Origin: Phycisphaeraceae bacterium
GTDB lineage: Bacteria > Planctomycetota > Phycisphaerae > Phycisphaerales > Zrk34
Direction: 5' to 3'
Length of the DNA stretch: 34,025 nucleotides
Assembly: GCA_028284925.1 (NCBI GenBank)
Contig: JANQQT010000295.1
Coordinates: 1-34,025 of the forward strand
Positions 7,172-16,517 of the stretch are shown piece by piece. Within the stretch, counting starts at the first letter, position 1. Every line of letters starts with the position of its first letter. A program made the translations under genes and the position numbers. Under the pieces are notes generated by a model. That model worked only from the letters and a program-made list of their open reading frames with translations. It had not been told where the DNA came from and made no database searches.

Positions 7172-8221
7172 ATGTATAACACCACCTTTTGTCGAGTCGT
7201 GCAAACCTGTGGCGCCGTTGTTGCCGTACTCATTTCGACGGTTGTGGACGCCTCAGATTCAGAAGACCTTGCTTTTCACGAGTCGCGTATCAAGTCAAAA
7301 ATCAGACGTTTGCAGTCACAGCTTGCGCAGAACCGAGTAGCTGTTTCCACACAGCGGAAACGTGAAGACGCCGCCGATGCTGACGCCGCCGCGCTCCAGA
7401 TCCATCTGATCGAGTCTCGTCGTCGTCTCGAAGTGACCAGCGCTGATCTTGCCCGCGCAAAAATCCAATACGACATTGCGCTTATCCCTGTGAACAAGGC
7501 GAGGGCGGTTAACGATAAGGTTCAAAGGGCTGTAGCCCAATACGAACAGGAGCAACGGACCGCGTTTAGGAAGTCGAGCGCGTTTTCCTCGTTCCGCCGT
7601 GCTATTTTCAAAGCTGCTGAGGATGTCGCCGGCGCCCGAAGAAGTCTTAAGGCCAACGCTCTCAAAGATGCGGACTACAAAGTCCTTCTTGCCCAACGCA
7701 ACGCGTTGAGCCGGCGTATTTCCACCCAACGAGCCGCCCGGAAGCCGGACAACAAGGTCATTGTTCGACACGCCCTTGCGCTGGTTCGCATCGACACCAA
7801 ACTCAACGACCTGAAGTCTCAACTTGCAGTCACGGACACGGGTTTGCGAGACGCTTTGAACGAGCAGCATCGATCGAAGAAGGCATTCGATGATCTCAAA
7901 AAGGATTTTGAAACGGATCTCGCCACAGACCCGGTGTTTATCAAACTCAAGTCCGCCCATGTCACAGCCCAAAGCGCGCTCGAATCCGCTCGGAGGAAGG
8001 CTGAGCCCGCACGCATCACCTATTCCGTTGCTGCCGATCGCCAGTGCAAAGCAGAATCCGAACTCTCTTCCCTATGCGCCAAGCACGCCGTCGCCATCAG
8101 TCGGCGCCAAGTCGCGCGCCAGGCCATCGCATCGCTGGACTATGAGCGGATCGAACTTGACCGACGCATTGATCAGCTTCACGAGCAACTTGACCGCCTT
8201 GCCCGTCCGGCCGCCCACTGA
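7172..8221 (+). CDS. Exported coiled-coil protein of unknown function
   Basis: This 349-residue protein has a signal peptide (hydrophobic about 12-26, likely cleaved near VDA-SDS). Almost all of the rest is predicted long amphipathic helix rich in Ala, Arg, Gln, Glu, Lys and Leu without prolines, with heptad-like spacing (about 35-140, 155-260 and 270-345). It is therefore probably a periplasmic or surface coiled coil. No enzyme motif is visible and I do not recognise a family; the shape recalls periplasmic chaperone-like or envelope-spanning helical proteins. ATG 7172 follows a strong GGAGGAG site and its own promoter. A hairpin at 8393-8420 ends its transcript against the convergent secDF gene. 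Confidence 0.8.
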   Translation: MYNTTFCRVVQTCGAVVAVLISTVVDASDSEDLAFHESRIKSKIRRLQSQLAQNRVAVSTQRKREDAADADAAALQIHLIESRRRLEVTSADLARAKIQYDIALIPVNKARAVNDKVQRAVAQYEQEQRTAFRKSSAFSSFRRAIFKAAEDVAGARRSLKANALKDADYKVLLAQRNALSRRISTQRAARKPDNKVIVRHALALVRIDTKLNDLKSQLAVTDTGLRDALNEQHRSKKAFDDLKKDFETDLATDPVFIKLKSAHVTAQSALESARRKAEPARITYSVAADRQCKAESELSSLCAKHAVAISRRQVARQAIASLDYERIELDRRIDQLHEQLDRLARPAAH

Positions 8222-8392
8222 CAAAACGAAATGGATTCCTCGGGGAGCAACGTCGACTCAACTGCGAGCTATGACAAAACCTAAGGCAAATCGTCTCGCC
8301 GGGAACGCCAACGGCCCGTTAAGCGGCAACCGGTGCGCCGATAAGCGTACCGAGATTATCTTCTATAAACTCGCTGAGTCCGATGCAAAAAA

Positions 8393-8425
8393 AACGCCCG
8401 ACGATTGCTCGTCAGGCGTTAATTT
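8393..8425. terminator. Bidirectional intrinsic terminator
   Basis: AACGCCCGACGA (8393-8404) pairs with TCGTCAGGCGTT (8409-8420) with one mismatch around a 4-base loop. A run of A precedes the stem and AATTTTT follows it, so each strand reads a stem followed by a U-tract. It lies between the convergent coiled-coil gene and secDF and can serve both. Confidence 0.88.
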
Positions 8426-8451
8426 TTCCATTCAACCGACCCCCACCTGAA

Positions 8452-11400
8452 TCATGCCCCTTCAACCTCACCGTCCGATTTCTCCAACTCTCCAGTTCCT
8501 CCATTATCGCCTTCATCATCCAATCGCGTACCGGCAAACTTTGTCCCAACCAGGAGCATTGGTGATGCGATTGCGATCGAACTGTAAGTTCCCACCACGA
8601 CACCCACGACCAATGCCAGGGCGAAGTCGTGAATCCCTTCGCCGCCAAACGCATACATGATAAATACCGCGAGGAAGGTCGTGAAACTTGTCAACACGGT
8701 TCGGCTGATCACCTGGTTAATGGATTGATTGATCACCTTCGGCGACGCAACGGCAAGTTTACCCCGGTTCTCACGAATTCGGTCAAACAACACAATCGTA
8801 TCGTTCAGCGAATAACCAATAATTGTGAGCAATGCGGCGATCGTCGCCATGCTGATTTTCATTGGGGAAAACAAGATCACTTCCGCCAAACCCGGCATGG
8901 CGGTATATACGATCCCCGACAACGCAATCACACCGAGTGCAATTGAAACATCATGCACCAGCGCCACGATTGCCGCGAGGCCATATCGAATTGATCCAAA
9001 TCTGAACCAGATATACGCCACAATCGCCAAGACACTCAATATCAACGCCACGATTGCGTTGTCACGAATCGTCTCGGCGGCTGTTGGTGTGAAGTTCGTC
9101 ACCTTTGAAAACGTTTGCTTGTCCACCAGTGCGGCGCGAATCAGTTTCCATTCCGAAGCCGCAAAATTATTCAGCCATGTTGTCCTGGTATCCGCACCGC
9201 TGGAGTTAAATCGAGGATCATTGACCAATATGACCGCACGTGTCACACCGATATTTCCGTCTGCGTCCTCTTCGCTTTCCAGTTCAATTACGCGTGTTGT
9301 TCGGTGTTGCTGTTCGATGAAGTCCGGCTTCAATCGCATTGTCTTGATGCGATCTTCAATCTGCTTCAAGCCGATTAATCCACCTGTACTCGGGTCTTTC
9401 AGATCATTGATCAGGATTGCGACACCCGTTCCCTTGTAGTCGCTCACATCTACCGGAGAATTTACGCCGGGAATGACCGCACTCAGAGGCAGTGCGCCGT
9501 CATTATTCACCGCAGCGCCTTCCCTGGGTTCCACGGGAAAAATCTGCTTGCCTTTCAATGTCGCGACCTGATTCTCGTTCTGGTCACTTCCCTCAAAAAC
9601 CATTGCCGGTCGAATTGCGAGCTTTGCTCCCAAGGCCTCCTCCAGTTTGGTTTGAACCTTTTCCGTATCGGCTTGCGTCGTGACGATGGAAAAACTGCCG
9701 TACTTGCCGTTCTCATCAGCTTCGCCCACCGCGATCGGCGTCGCCTCAGGCAAATCCTCCTTCAAGTCCTTCAAGACTCCATCGATGTCCTTGCGTGACA
9801 TCCGTGAATCATCTTTCAGGTCGATCACTACCTCGGTACCGGCCTGGAATTCGATCGAAAGTAACTCGCTTCCACGACTCACGGCCATTGAGATACTTCC
9901 GACGACCGCGATGACACTGATGCAGAAAAAGATCTTTCGCTTGTCAATCCAGTTGATGCTTGGCGAAAGCATTTTGTGAATGGCCGGAACGGCGGTCGGC
10001 AACATTGTCAGCTTACGCTTTTTCGAACTCACCAGCGCGAAATAAGTCTCAAAGATCACACGCGTCATGAACATCGCTGTAAACAGCGTCGCACAGATTC
10101 CGATCCCCAGTGTCACGGCAAAGCCCTGCACATCGGCTGAGGCGGTATAACCCAGAATGAAACAGATAATCAGGTTGGTCATATTCCCGTCGATGATCGA
10201 CGAAAATGCCCGCTGATATCCCAGCCTGAGTGATGTCGACATATCGCTGCCTGTTGCCAGCTCCTCACGGATACGTTCATAGATCAGTACGTTGGCATCC
10301 ACGCACATACCGATCGTCAACACGATTCCTGCAATACCCGGCAACGTAAACGTCGCCTGCAACGATGCCATGATGCCCAGAATGATGACCAGGTTCGCCA
10401 GCAATGCGGCATTGGCCACTCCGCCTGCGAAGAAGTAATAGATCATCATGAAGATCATCACCGCGATCAACGCCCCGAAGGCGGCCTGGTATCCAAGGCG
10501 TAGATTCTCGGCCCCGAGCGATGGTTCTATCACGCGTGTTTCCAGTGGGTTTTCCGGCAATTTACCTTGCAAGCTACCTGCCGAGAGCGTCCTCAGAAGA
10601 TAATTCAATTCACTCTCACTGAATCCTCCGGTCCCTCCGGTGATAATACCGCTGTCTCTGATTTGACCGTTAATCCGGGGCCACGAATAAACACGGCCGT
10701 CCAGAACGATCGCCATCTGACGTTTAAGGTTGTTCTTGGTCAGATCCCCCATCATCTCGGCGCCGACCGTGTCCATCTCGAAACTCACCGCCGGGAAACC
10801 CGTGTCATCTTGGCCAGGCGAGGCGCGCTTCAGTTTCCATTGAAGTTCAGCACCGGGTTCATGGATCAATCGACGCTCCGGAACATTCCATAACAGCACA
10901 TAGTAATCATCGCCGTATTTTGCCCCGACCACATTTCCATGAACCCGGAAGAAGTTCGTTGTTTCTTCTTCCAGTTGTTTTTGGTAGAAGGCGAAAAGTT
11001 TCTTGCGTGATTTTCCGGTCGACTTGGCTTCGTTGGACACCGCGTCTTCGACGTTCTTTAACGGGTCATCGATGCGGAACCAACGCATATCCGCTGCCGG
11101 ATTCTGTCCCGCAGGGCCTTTTTCGGTCAGCTCCTTACGACGCCTGTCAGCGTTCTCTTCGCTGATTTCGCTTCCCGGATCAACGGTAATTCGGAAACCC
11201 AATACACCCTGACCGCGCAACATGCGTTTGATATCATCCGGGCCATCCAAGGGTTGTTTGCGGTCGCTATAGGTATCCCACGCCTGCACGACCGCATCAA
11301 TCTCCTGGATACGCGTTGAATAGAGATCCTTGAGTCTAGCCAGTTCCTTCTCCCTCGCGCTCGAACCCGCCACCGGCTTGCGACTGTCATCCAGATCGCG

Positions 11401-12096
11401 CTTCTGGGACATCGTCAACATCGTGCCCACACGCGTTCGGTCGACCGTCGTTGCCATCAGGGCATCCATCGCCTTGCCAAACGCACTTTGGTGCTCAACT
11501 TCCTCTTCCGTCAGCTTTCGCCACTCCGGGTTTTCAGTCGCCTTGCCCGGTTCAACCTTACCATCATCAAACAGCTTCTGAATCTTCCCCTGAACATCCG
11601 AGAGTTTCTTGTCAATCGCGATCAAATCGTCGATCAGCTTTGTTCGGGCGTCAATTCCCTTCACCAACGAATCGAGCGAATCGCGCTTTCCATCTTTCTT
11701 CAGCGAAGCGAGTGCCCGACGAATCTCCGATCGGGTGATATTCCCCGTCTCCAACTTGTCGAGCGCTGCTCGATAAGCATCCTGCAATGCACGCACATCC
11801 TTACTCGCGTGCGGCATCACAATCTTAATGCGATAACCCGTCTCCACCGAAATTTGAATGTTACGCACACCTGTTGGGTCCAGACGTCCGCGAATGACGT
11901 CGATGACCGTCTTGACGATTCCGTCTTTTTCCCCCTCCTCCACGTCGTCGGCAAACTCGACGCCGTATGTCAGGACGGTGCCGCCCGCCAGGTCCGGTCC
12001 CCTTACGAGTCGTTGATCGGGCGGCCACATCTCCAGGCCGCACATGAGAATCACAAAAACAACCAGTATCGATTTCCACGTAAGCTTATTATCCAT
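8452..12096 (-). CDS. secDF: SecD-SecF fusion protein translocase subunit
   Basis: The 1214-residue protein combines SecD (about 1-700) and SecF (about 710-1190), the RND-type pair that uses the proton gradient to pull exported proteins out of the Sec channel. A first membrane helix (about 9-21) precedes the P1 periplasmic region. The six-helix SecD core follows from about 535, including CVDANVLIYERIREE with the key Asp600. SecF restarts with a helix at about 720-740 and has LVHDV (Asp1049) and SLNDTIVLFDRIREN (about 1096-1110). The protein is about 275 residues longer than separate E. coli SecD plus SecF. The extra length lies in a charged helical insert at about 100-290 and an enlarged SecF periplasmic loop at about 800-1005. 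It is the last gene of the tgt-yajC-secD-like-secDF cluster, 71 bases after its neighbour. Confidence 0.97.
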   Translation of the reverse strand: MDNKLTWKSILVVFVILMCGLEMWPPDQRLVRGPDLAGGTVLTYGVEFADDVEEGEKDGIVKTVIDVIRGRLDPTGVRNIQISVETGYRIKIVMPHASKDVRALQDAYRAALDKLETGNITRSEIRRALASLKKDGKRDSLDSLVKGIDARTKLIDDLIAIDKKLSDVQGKIQKLFDDGKVEPGKATENPEWRKLTEEEVEHQSAFGKAMDALMATTVDRTRVGTMLTMSQKRDLDDSRKPVAGSSAREKELARLKDLYSTRIQEIDAVVQAWDTYSDRKQPLDGPDDIKRMLRGQGVLGFRITVDPGSEISEENADRRRKELTEKGPAGQNPAADMRWFRIDDPLKNVEDAVSNEAKSTGKSRKKLFAFYQKQLEEETTNFFRVHGNVVGAKYGDDYYVLLWNVPERRLIHEPGAELQWKLKRASPGQDDTGFPAVSFEMDTVGAEMMGDLTKNNLKRQMAIVLDGRVYSWPRINGQIRDSGIITGGTGGFSESELNYLLRTLSAGSLQGKLPENPLETRVIEPSLGAENLRLGYQAAFGALIAVMIFMMIYYFFAGGVANAALLANLVIILGIMASLQATFTLPGIAGIVLTIGMCVDANVLIYERIREELATGSDMSTSLRLGYQRAFSSIIDGNMTNLIICFILGYTASADVQGFAVTLGIGICATLFTAMFMTRVIFETYFALVSSKKRKLTMLPTAVPAIHKMLSPSINWIDKRKIFFCISVIAVVGSISMAVSRGSELLSIEFQAGTEVVIDLKDDSRMSRKDIDGVLKDLKEDLPEATPIAVGEADENGKYGSFSIVTTQADTEKVQTKLEEALGAKLAIRPAMVFEGSDQNENQVATLKGKQIFPVEPREGAAVNNDGALPLSAVIPGVNSPVDVSDYKGTGVAILINDLKDPSTGGLIGLKQIEDRIKTMRLKPDFIEQQHRTTRVIELESEEDADGNIGVTRAVILVNDPRFNSSGADTRTTWLNNFAASEWKLIRAALVDKQTFSKVTNFTPTAAETIRDNAIVALILSVLAIVAYIWFRFGSIRYGLAAIVALVHDVSIALGVIALSGIVYTAMPGLAEVILFSPMKISMATIAALLTIIGYSLNDTIVLFDRIRENRGKLAVASPKVINQSINQVISRTVLTSFTTFLAVFIMYAFGGEGIHDFALALVVGVVVGTYSSIAIASPMLLVGTKFAGTRLDDEGDNGGTGELEKSDGEVEGA

Positions 12097-12167
12097 GACT
12101 ATTCCAAACTTTACGGATTGTGGTTCCTGTTCAGTGTGAACAAATCAGCATCACACCTTTATTACGT

Positions 12168-13619
12168 TCAATTAAGTTCCCGTTCATACCCATGCTTATC
12201 TTTGGCGTCTGATACGTATTTCAAGATCAAACAAAACAGACCGGCAAGCGACAATACCCCGAATGCGGTTAGCATGACAATTAACCACGATTGTGCGCCA
12301 GAGGTATGTCCACTATCAGATATGGCATCTGACTTATCATTGACTCGAACCTGTGTTTCTTCAGGATTCCGGGTCGTTGGCCTGGCGCTTGAACGCAAAG
12401 CAGTCAACAGATAGCTGACTTCGTCAGCCGAATACCCACCTGCGCCTTTGGTCAAAATACCGTTGCCCCGGATCGGTGATCGTATCGTTGCCCATGAATA
12501 GACCTGACCATTGACGGTAATTGCCATCATTCTTGTCAGGTTTTGTTTTGTCAAGAGATGCATCATTTTCGACCCGGTTTCATCCATCTCAAAGCCGACT
12601 GCGGGCAATCCCTGATCGTCCTGTCCGGCGTATGCCCTGGCGAGGCGCCATGTTTCCTTACTGTCGGATTTATTGACGAGGCTTCGGTTAGACGTGTTCC
12701 AAAGGAGGATGTAATAATCCTTACCCTGACGTGAGCCGATGGCGTTGTTGTATTTTCTGAAGAATGCAGAGGTGTTTTCTTCCAGCTCATTCTTCAGCTC
12801 CAGAAGGTTTCTTCGTTGAGGCGAACCGGCACTCTTGAGTAGAGATGAAGGGTCATTGATCCTAAACCATAGCATTTTTGCCGATACGCTCTGAGCGGTC
12901 GGGCCTGCATTCGCAAGCTTTTGACGGTAAATCGCTTCCTCTTTTTGAGTCAGATCCTTGCCCGGCTCCACCGTCATGCGAAAGCCAAGAGAACGCCATC
13001 TTGTTTCCCAGGCATTACGTACGTTCGAGGTCGGTGCTATTGACTTGTGCGTGCGCCGCGCAGGCTCGATATTATTGTGGTCAGCCATGCAGATTGCAGG
13101 CGTGGTTTCGTTTTCACGTCTATGAATCCAACACTGACTATCTAAATTGGGTGACTTTCGGACCACTCTTTCACTCGCCCCGCGAACTACTCTTTCTCCA
13201 GCCACATCCCACTCCGCCCGCCCCCAGCCGTCACACGTCCCGCTTGAGTCAATAGTGATTCCCGCCCCATCTCCCATCTGCTTAATCTTCTCACGAATCA
13301 GCCGCAATTCCTTATCGGCCTCCGCCAATTGTTCCACCAGTTGCTTGCGTCCTTCGACACCCGTAATCGACGCGTCCAGACCGCGATAATCATCGACGGA
13401 TCTTCCCCGGCTCAGAATCTTCTCGATCTCGCTGCGTGAAAAGTGCTTTTTCCTTAACTCCTTCATCGCGGAATCATCCTGGTTCCGCATCGCCAGTGGA
13501 TTCTCATCTCCACAGCTCATCGATACCACGCGATTTCCATAAGCGCACAAACACATCACCCCAAAACCCAGCAGGATCGCCAGGCCCACGATAAATGTAT
13601 TGTTATGCCTCTTCGTCAT
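12168..13619 (-). CDS. Orphan SecD periplasmic-domain paralog without the translocase core
   Basis: This 483-residue protein has an N-terminal membrane or signal helix (about 9-27) and a C-terminal membrane helix (about 443-466), with a large domain between. Residues about 211-410 align with residues 299-508 of the adjacent SecDF: LGFRMTVEPG vs LGFRITVDPG, WFRINDP vs WFRIDDP, DYYILLWN vs DYYVLLWN, GQDDQGLPAVGFEMD vs GQDDTGFPAVSFEMD, and VYSW. Residues 50-115 also resemble the helical insert of SecDF. The six-helix RND core and SecF are absent. Residues about 118-205 look unlike SecD, are Cys- and Arg-containing and may be degenerate. It sits 20 bases after yajC and 71 before secDF, so it probably arose by tandem duplication and acts beside SecDF. 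Its function is unknown; it could bind substrate or modulate the complex, or be decaying. Confidence 0.85.
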   Translation of the reverse strand: MTKRHNNTFIVGLAILLGFGVMCLCAYGNRVVSMSCGDENPLAMRNQDDSAMKELRKKHFSRSEIEKILSRGRSVDDYRGLDASITGVEGRKQLVEQLAEADKELRLIREKIKQMGDGAGITIDSSGTCDGWGRAEWDVAGERVVRGASERVVRKSPNLDSQCWIHRRENETTPAICMADHNNIEPARRTHKSIAPTSNVRNAWETRWRSLGFRMTVEPGKDLTQKEEAIYRQKLANAGPTAQSVSAKMLWFRINDPSSLLKSAGSPQRRNLLELKNELEENTSAFFRKYNNAIGSRQGKDYYILLWNTSNRSLVNKSDSKETWRLARAYAGQDDQGLPAVGFEMDETGSKMMHLLTKQNLTRMMAITVNGQVYSWATIRSPIRGNGILTKGAGGYSADEVSYLLTALRSSARPTTRNPEETQVRVNDKSDAISDSGHTSGAQSWLIVMLTAFGVLSLAGLFCLILKYVSDAKDKHGYERELN

Positions 13620-13639
13620 TAGCCACGTTGTACTGCGAT

Positions 13640-14089
13640 TTACTTTTCGTCTACCGGTTTTCCATCCGGCAGGACTGCTGCGATCGCGCCCTTGGCAAAG
13701 TGCATGCGCGTGTTGTTCGACTCGTCAATCTTCAGAATGATCTCCGATTCGCGAATGTCGGCAACCTTGCCCACGATGCCGCCAATCGTCTGCACACGAT
13801 CACCCTTCTTCATGCCCGCGATGAGTTTTTCTTTCTTCCTTCTTTCCCGGCGTCCACCCCATGAGGTCAGGATCACCACAAACAGGATAATCGCAAGAAA
13901 CGGGAGCAGCATCCCAAACATGCCCGGGGATTCGGGTTGCGTCGGTTTGCCTTCCTTCACATCCTTGGTGGTTGTGTTCGACGTTTTTGTGTCAGAATCG
14001 CTTTTTCCATCCCCGATTGAATCAGGTTTTGCGGTCTTGCTCCCGTTGCCTTGTCCCTCCGCCAGTGTTAAGTTGAAATACCACTGCAT
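13640..14089 (-). CDS. yajC: YajC, Sec translocon accessory subunit
   Basis: The 149-residue protein has a polar, Thr/Ser/Lys/Asp-rich N-terminus (about 1-53), one membrane helix (about 57-75, MLLPFLAIILFVVILTSW), and the typical cytoplasmic YajC domain (RRERRKKEKLIAGMKKGDRVQTIGGIVGKV). YajC joins SecDF at the translocon; its own biochemical role is not settled. It is longer than E. coli YajC (about 110 residues) because of the N-terminal extension. I chose ATG 14089, preceded by GGAG at about 8 bases; frames extending to 14143 use a TTG. Gene order tgt-yajC-secD is widely conserved, which supports the assignment. Confidence 0.95.
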   Translation of the reverse strand: MQWYFNLTLAEGQGNGSKTAKPDSIGDGKSDSDTKTSNTTTKDVKEGKPTQPESPGMFGMLLPFLAIILFVVILTSWGGRRERRKKEKLIAGMKKGDRVQTIGGIVGKVADIRESEIILKIDESNNTRMHFAKGAIAAVLPDGKPVDEK

Positions 14090-14228
14090 GTGGTCGCTCC
14101 AGTTCTGCATGTCACGCATGTGACACGTCCTATACCAATCCAAACTTCCCTAAACAATCCCCCGACTGCCGGGGCTGGAAGAGATGCCGGCGACGGGCAA
14201 ACAGCCGGTCCGGTTCGACAATGTACGG

Positions 14229-15431
14229 TCAGGCATCCATATCCAGCACAGGCCGATTTGCCCCCACGATGGACCAGTCATCTTTACGGATCGCCTCCCG
14301 GATGTCCACCATCAACCGCTGAAAATATCGGATGTTATGGATGCTCACCAGCATCGGCCCGAGCATCTCATCCGCCATGAATAAGTGCCGAATATATGCC
14401 CGGCTGAACCGCCGACAGGTCAGGCAATCGCACCCTTCCTCCATGGGCCGGGCATCCTCTTTATATTGCGCATTCCGCAGCCGAATTTGTCCTTGTCCCG
14501 TAAATGCATTCCCATTTCGCCCGTTCCGAGTAGGCAACACGCAGTCAAACATATCCACGCCTGCCTTTACTGCTGCAACGATATCTTTTTCATACCCCAC
14601 GCCCATGAGGTAGCGGGGCTTATCCCGTGGCAGCCGGGGGGCGGTGTGCCGTGTGATCTGCATCATTTTCTCGTGCCCCTCACCCACGGCTACGCCGCCG
14701 ATGGCATATCCGGGCAAATCCATCTCCACGACCCGTTCGGCGCATTCGCTTCGCATGGCCAGATCCGTCCCGCCCTGCACAATTCCGAAAAGCGCCTGGG
14801 CGTCGTTGTTGTGCGCATCGACGCTTCGTTTCAGCCAATTGACTGTTCGTTCCACAGCCTGGCGGTTGCGTGTGTCGTACTCCTTGTCTGAGACGGCATG
14901 GCGTCCAGCGGGGCTTTGGCCATCAATATCCGTGATTTTGGCCGGCGGGCAGTCGTCGAAGGCCATGATAATGTCGGCCCCGAGATCGTTCTGAATGCGC
15001 ATCGAGTCTTCGGCCTCCATGCGTACCATCGCGCCGTCAATTTGGCTTTTAAATGTCACTCCCGCGTCATTTAGCTCGTTTATGTCCCCCAGACTGAACA
15101 CCTGGAACCCTCCGGAGTCAGTCAGAATCACTCCATCCCAGTCCATGAACCGGTGGACGCCGCCCATTTTCTTAACCAGTTCGCTCCCGGGTCGCAACAT
15201 CAGGTGATATGTATTATTGAGAATCACCTGGCTCCCGGTTTCTCTAACCACTTGTGGCAAAAGGCCTTTTACGGTTCCTTTTGTGCCCACGGGCATGAAT
15301 GCGGGTGTATCAAACTCTCCGTGGGGCGTCGTGACCTTGCCCAATCGCGCACGACACCCTTTGGTGTCCTCAGAATCTCGTTTTTCGTCTGAAACAGACG
15401 ATTCCGCCAAGATTTCAAATCCAAAACCACT
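14229..15431 (-). CDS. tgt: tRNA-guanine transglycosylase (queuine/preQ1 insertion)
   Basis: The enzyme exchanges guanine-34 for the queuosine precursor preQ1 in tRNAs with GUN anticodons. The sequence shows the general acid/base region LTDSGGFQVFSL, the substrate-binding MAFDDCPP, GGVAVGEG, the nucleophile region DMFDCVLPTRNGRNG, and the zinc ligands CDCLTC with a later SIHNIRY histidine. All key residues are present. I start at GTG 15431 (VSGFGFEIL), giving 400 residues, close to family length. An ATG at 15479 with GGAAAG upstream would add 16 residues. It heads the group tgt-yajC-secD-like-secDF, 139 bases before yajC. The queA partner usual in other bacteria is not adjacent. Confidence 0.95.
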   Translation of the reverse strand, partial: SGFGFEILAESSVSDEKRDSEDTKGCRARLGKVTTPHGEFDTPAFMPVGTKGTVKGLLPQVVRETGSQVILNNTYHLMLRPGSELVKKMGGVHRFMDWDGVILTDSGGFQVFSLGDINELNDAGVTFKSQIDGAMVRMEAEDSMRIQNDLGADIIMAFDDCPPAKITDIDGQSPAGRHAVSDKEYDTRNRQAVERTVNWLKRSVDAHNNDAQALFGIVQGGTDLAMRSECAERVVEMDLPGYAIGGVAVGEGHEKMMQITRHTAPRLPRDKPRYLMGVGYEKDIVAAVKAGVDMFDCVLPTRNGRNGNAFTGQGQIRLRNAQYKEDARPMEEGCDCLTCRRFSRAYIRHLFMADEMLGPMLVSIHNIRYFQRLMVDIREAIRKDDWSIVGANRPVLDMDA

Positions 15432-15567
15432 CACGCGCCGATCATAGCACCCGCCCCCCGGATTATCGCGATATTCCATTAATGATGCGGTCTTTCCTTT
15501 GGGACAGACCAGACACGGCATTGGGCGTACGGCCTAAATACTTATTTTGAAATGATTTACATCGTTC

Positions 15568-16455
15568 CTATCCACTCAGTCGATCTGTGTCGTCCTGCAG
15601 GATCTTCTTTTCCCGTTTTGACAAACTTGCCAGGCCCTCACGATGTACTTTGTCCAATACCCGGTCGACATCCTCCCGGCGCTTGCGTTCCTTTTTGGCA
15701 TCCTTCTGTCTCGCCGCCTGCTCACGCCTTGCCATAACCTCTGATGGCGAGAGTTTTCGTATCGATCGCAACTTTGTCGTCCAATTTAACATCCACAGGT
15801 TCTTGATCAGTATGAATCCCAAAATAGCTCCGCCGATGTGCGCCGCTTCTCCCCCGGCATTGCGGGAACCCGCCAGCACTGAAATGACGGCTATGCCCAT
15901 GAATACCAGCACCATTGTCCGCATTTGCATCGGAATAGGCGGAAAAATCAGCATGACGGTTTGCCTTGGCGCGATGCACGCAGCCGCGGCGAGCACACCA
16001 AATATCGAGCCTGATGCGCCTACGAGTGCGGTAGCGGCATCTACCCTTAACAATCCCGGTATGAATTGAAGCAGGACCATGAACACCGCACCGCTTGCGC
16101 CGCATAGGAGGTAGAAAACCAGGAACCGCAGGCTGCCGAGGTGGGCTTCGACCATTCTCCCGAAGAAGAATAAGCCGATCATGTTAAACAAGATATGAAA
16201 AAAATCGGCATGGCTAAATTGGTAGGTCAGAATACGCCATAACTGAAGTTCCATGAATGCTTTTTCAATACTGAAGTAAAAATACTGAATAGGCGTCAGG
16301 GCAGATGCGCGGGAGCTTCCATGAAACACACCGTCCAACAGAAAAACAACGATGTTGATAATCATCAGCCAGGTAACGACTGATTTGCCGGTTAGCCGTC
16401 CGCCGAAGGGGCTGCGGGGTTGATCCTGGTAGTAGGGGCGTTCGTAGTAAGCCAT
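15568..16455 (-). CDS. Rhomboid-family intramembrane serine protease
   Basis: The 295-residue protein has six to seven membrane helices between about 24 and 220. The catalytic serine lies in GASGSIFG (Ser148) and the partner histidine in AAHIGGAILGF (His206). The HILFNM motif (His87, Asn91) supplies the oxyanion region. These are the complete rhomboid active-site elements, so it should cleave membrane proteins within or near their transmembrane segments. The C-terminal 70 residues are a very basic cytoplasmic helix (RREQAARQKDAKKERKRR). The start ATG 16455 is followed by a Tyr/Pro-rich leader. It lies between the Nudix gene and tgt on the same strand. The substrates are not known. Confidence 0.94.
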   Translation of the reverse strand: MAYYERPYYQDQPRSPFGGRLTGKSVVTWLMIINIVVFLLDGVFHGSSRASALTPIQYFYFSIEKAFMELQLWRILTYQFSHADFFHILFNMIGLFFFGRMVEAHLGSLRFLVFYLLCGASGAVFMVLLQFIPGLLRVDAATALVGASGSIFGVLAAAACIAPRQTVMLIFPPIPMQMRTMVLVFMGIAVISVLAGSRNAGGEAAHIGGAILGFILIKNLWMLNWTTKLRSIRKLSPSEVMARREQAARQKDAKKERKRREDVDRVLDKVHREGLASLSKREKKILQDDTDRLSG

Positions 16456-16517
16456 GGTTTGGGCGGGGATGTTGGATTGGCGTGATTACCAGATCCTGTC
16501 GAATCGGACGTTTCGCG

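Noticed and set aside
11488..12414. A 308-residue plus-strand frame opposite secDF and the SecD-like gene
   Set aside because: It is antisense to two clearly homologous proteins and has no domain of its own.
12168..13619. The SecD-like gene as a simple truncated pseudogene
   Set aside because: The frame is intact, both ends have membrane helices and the conserved head domain is well kept. Decay of the middle part remains possible and is listed as a finding.
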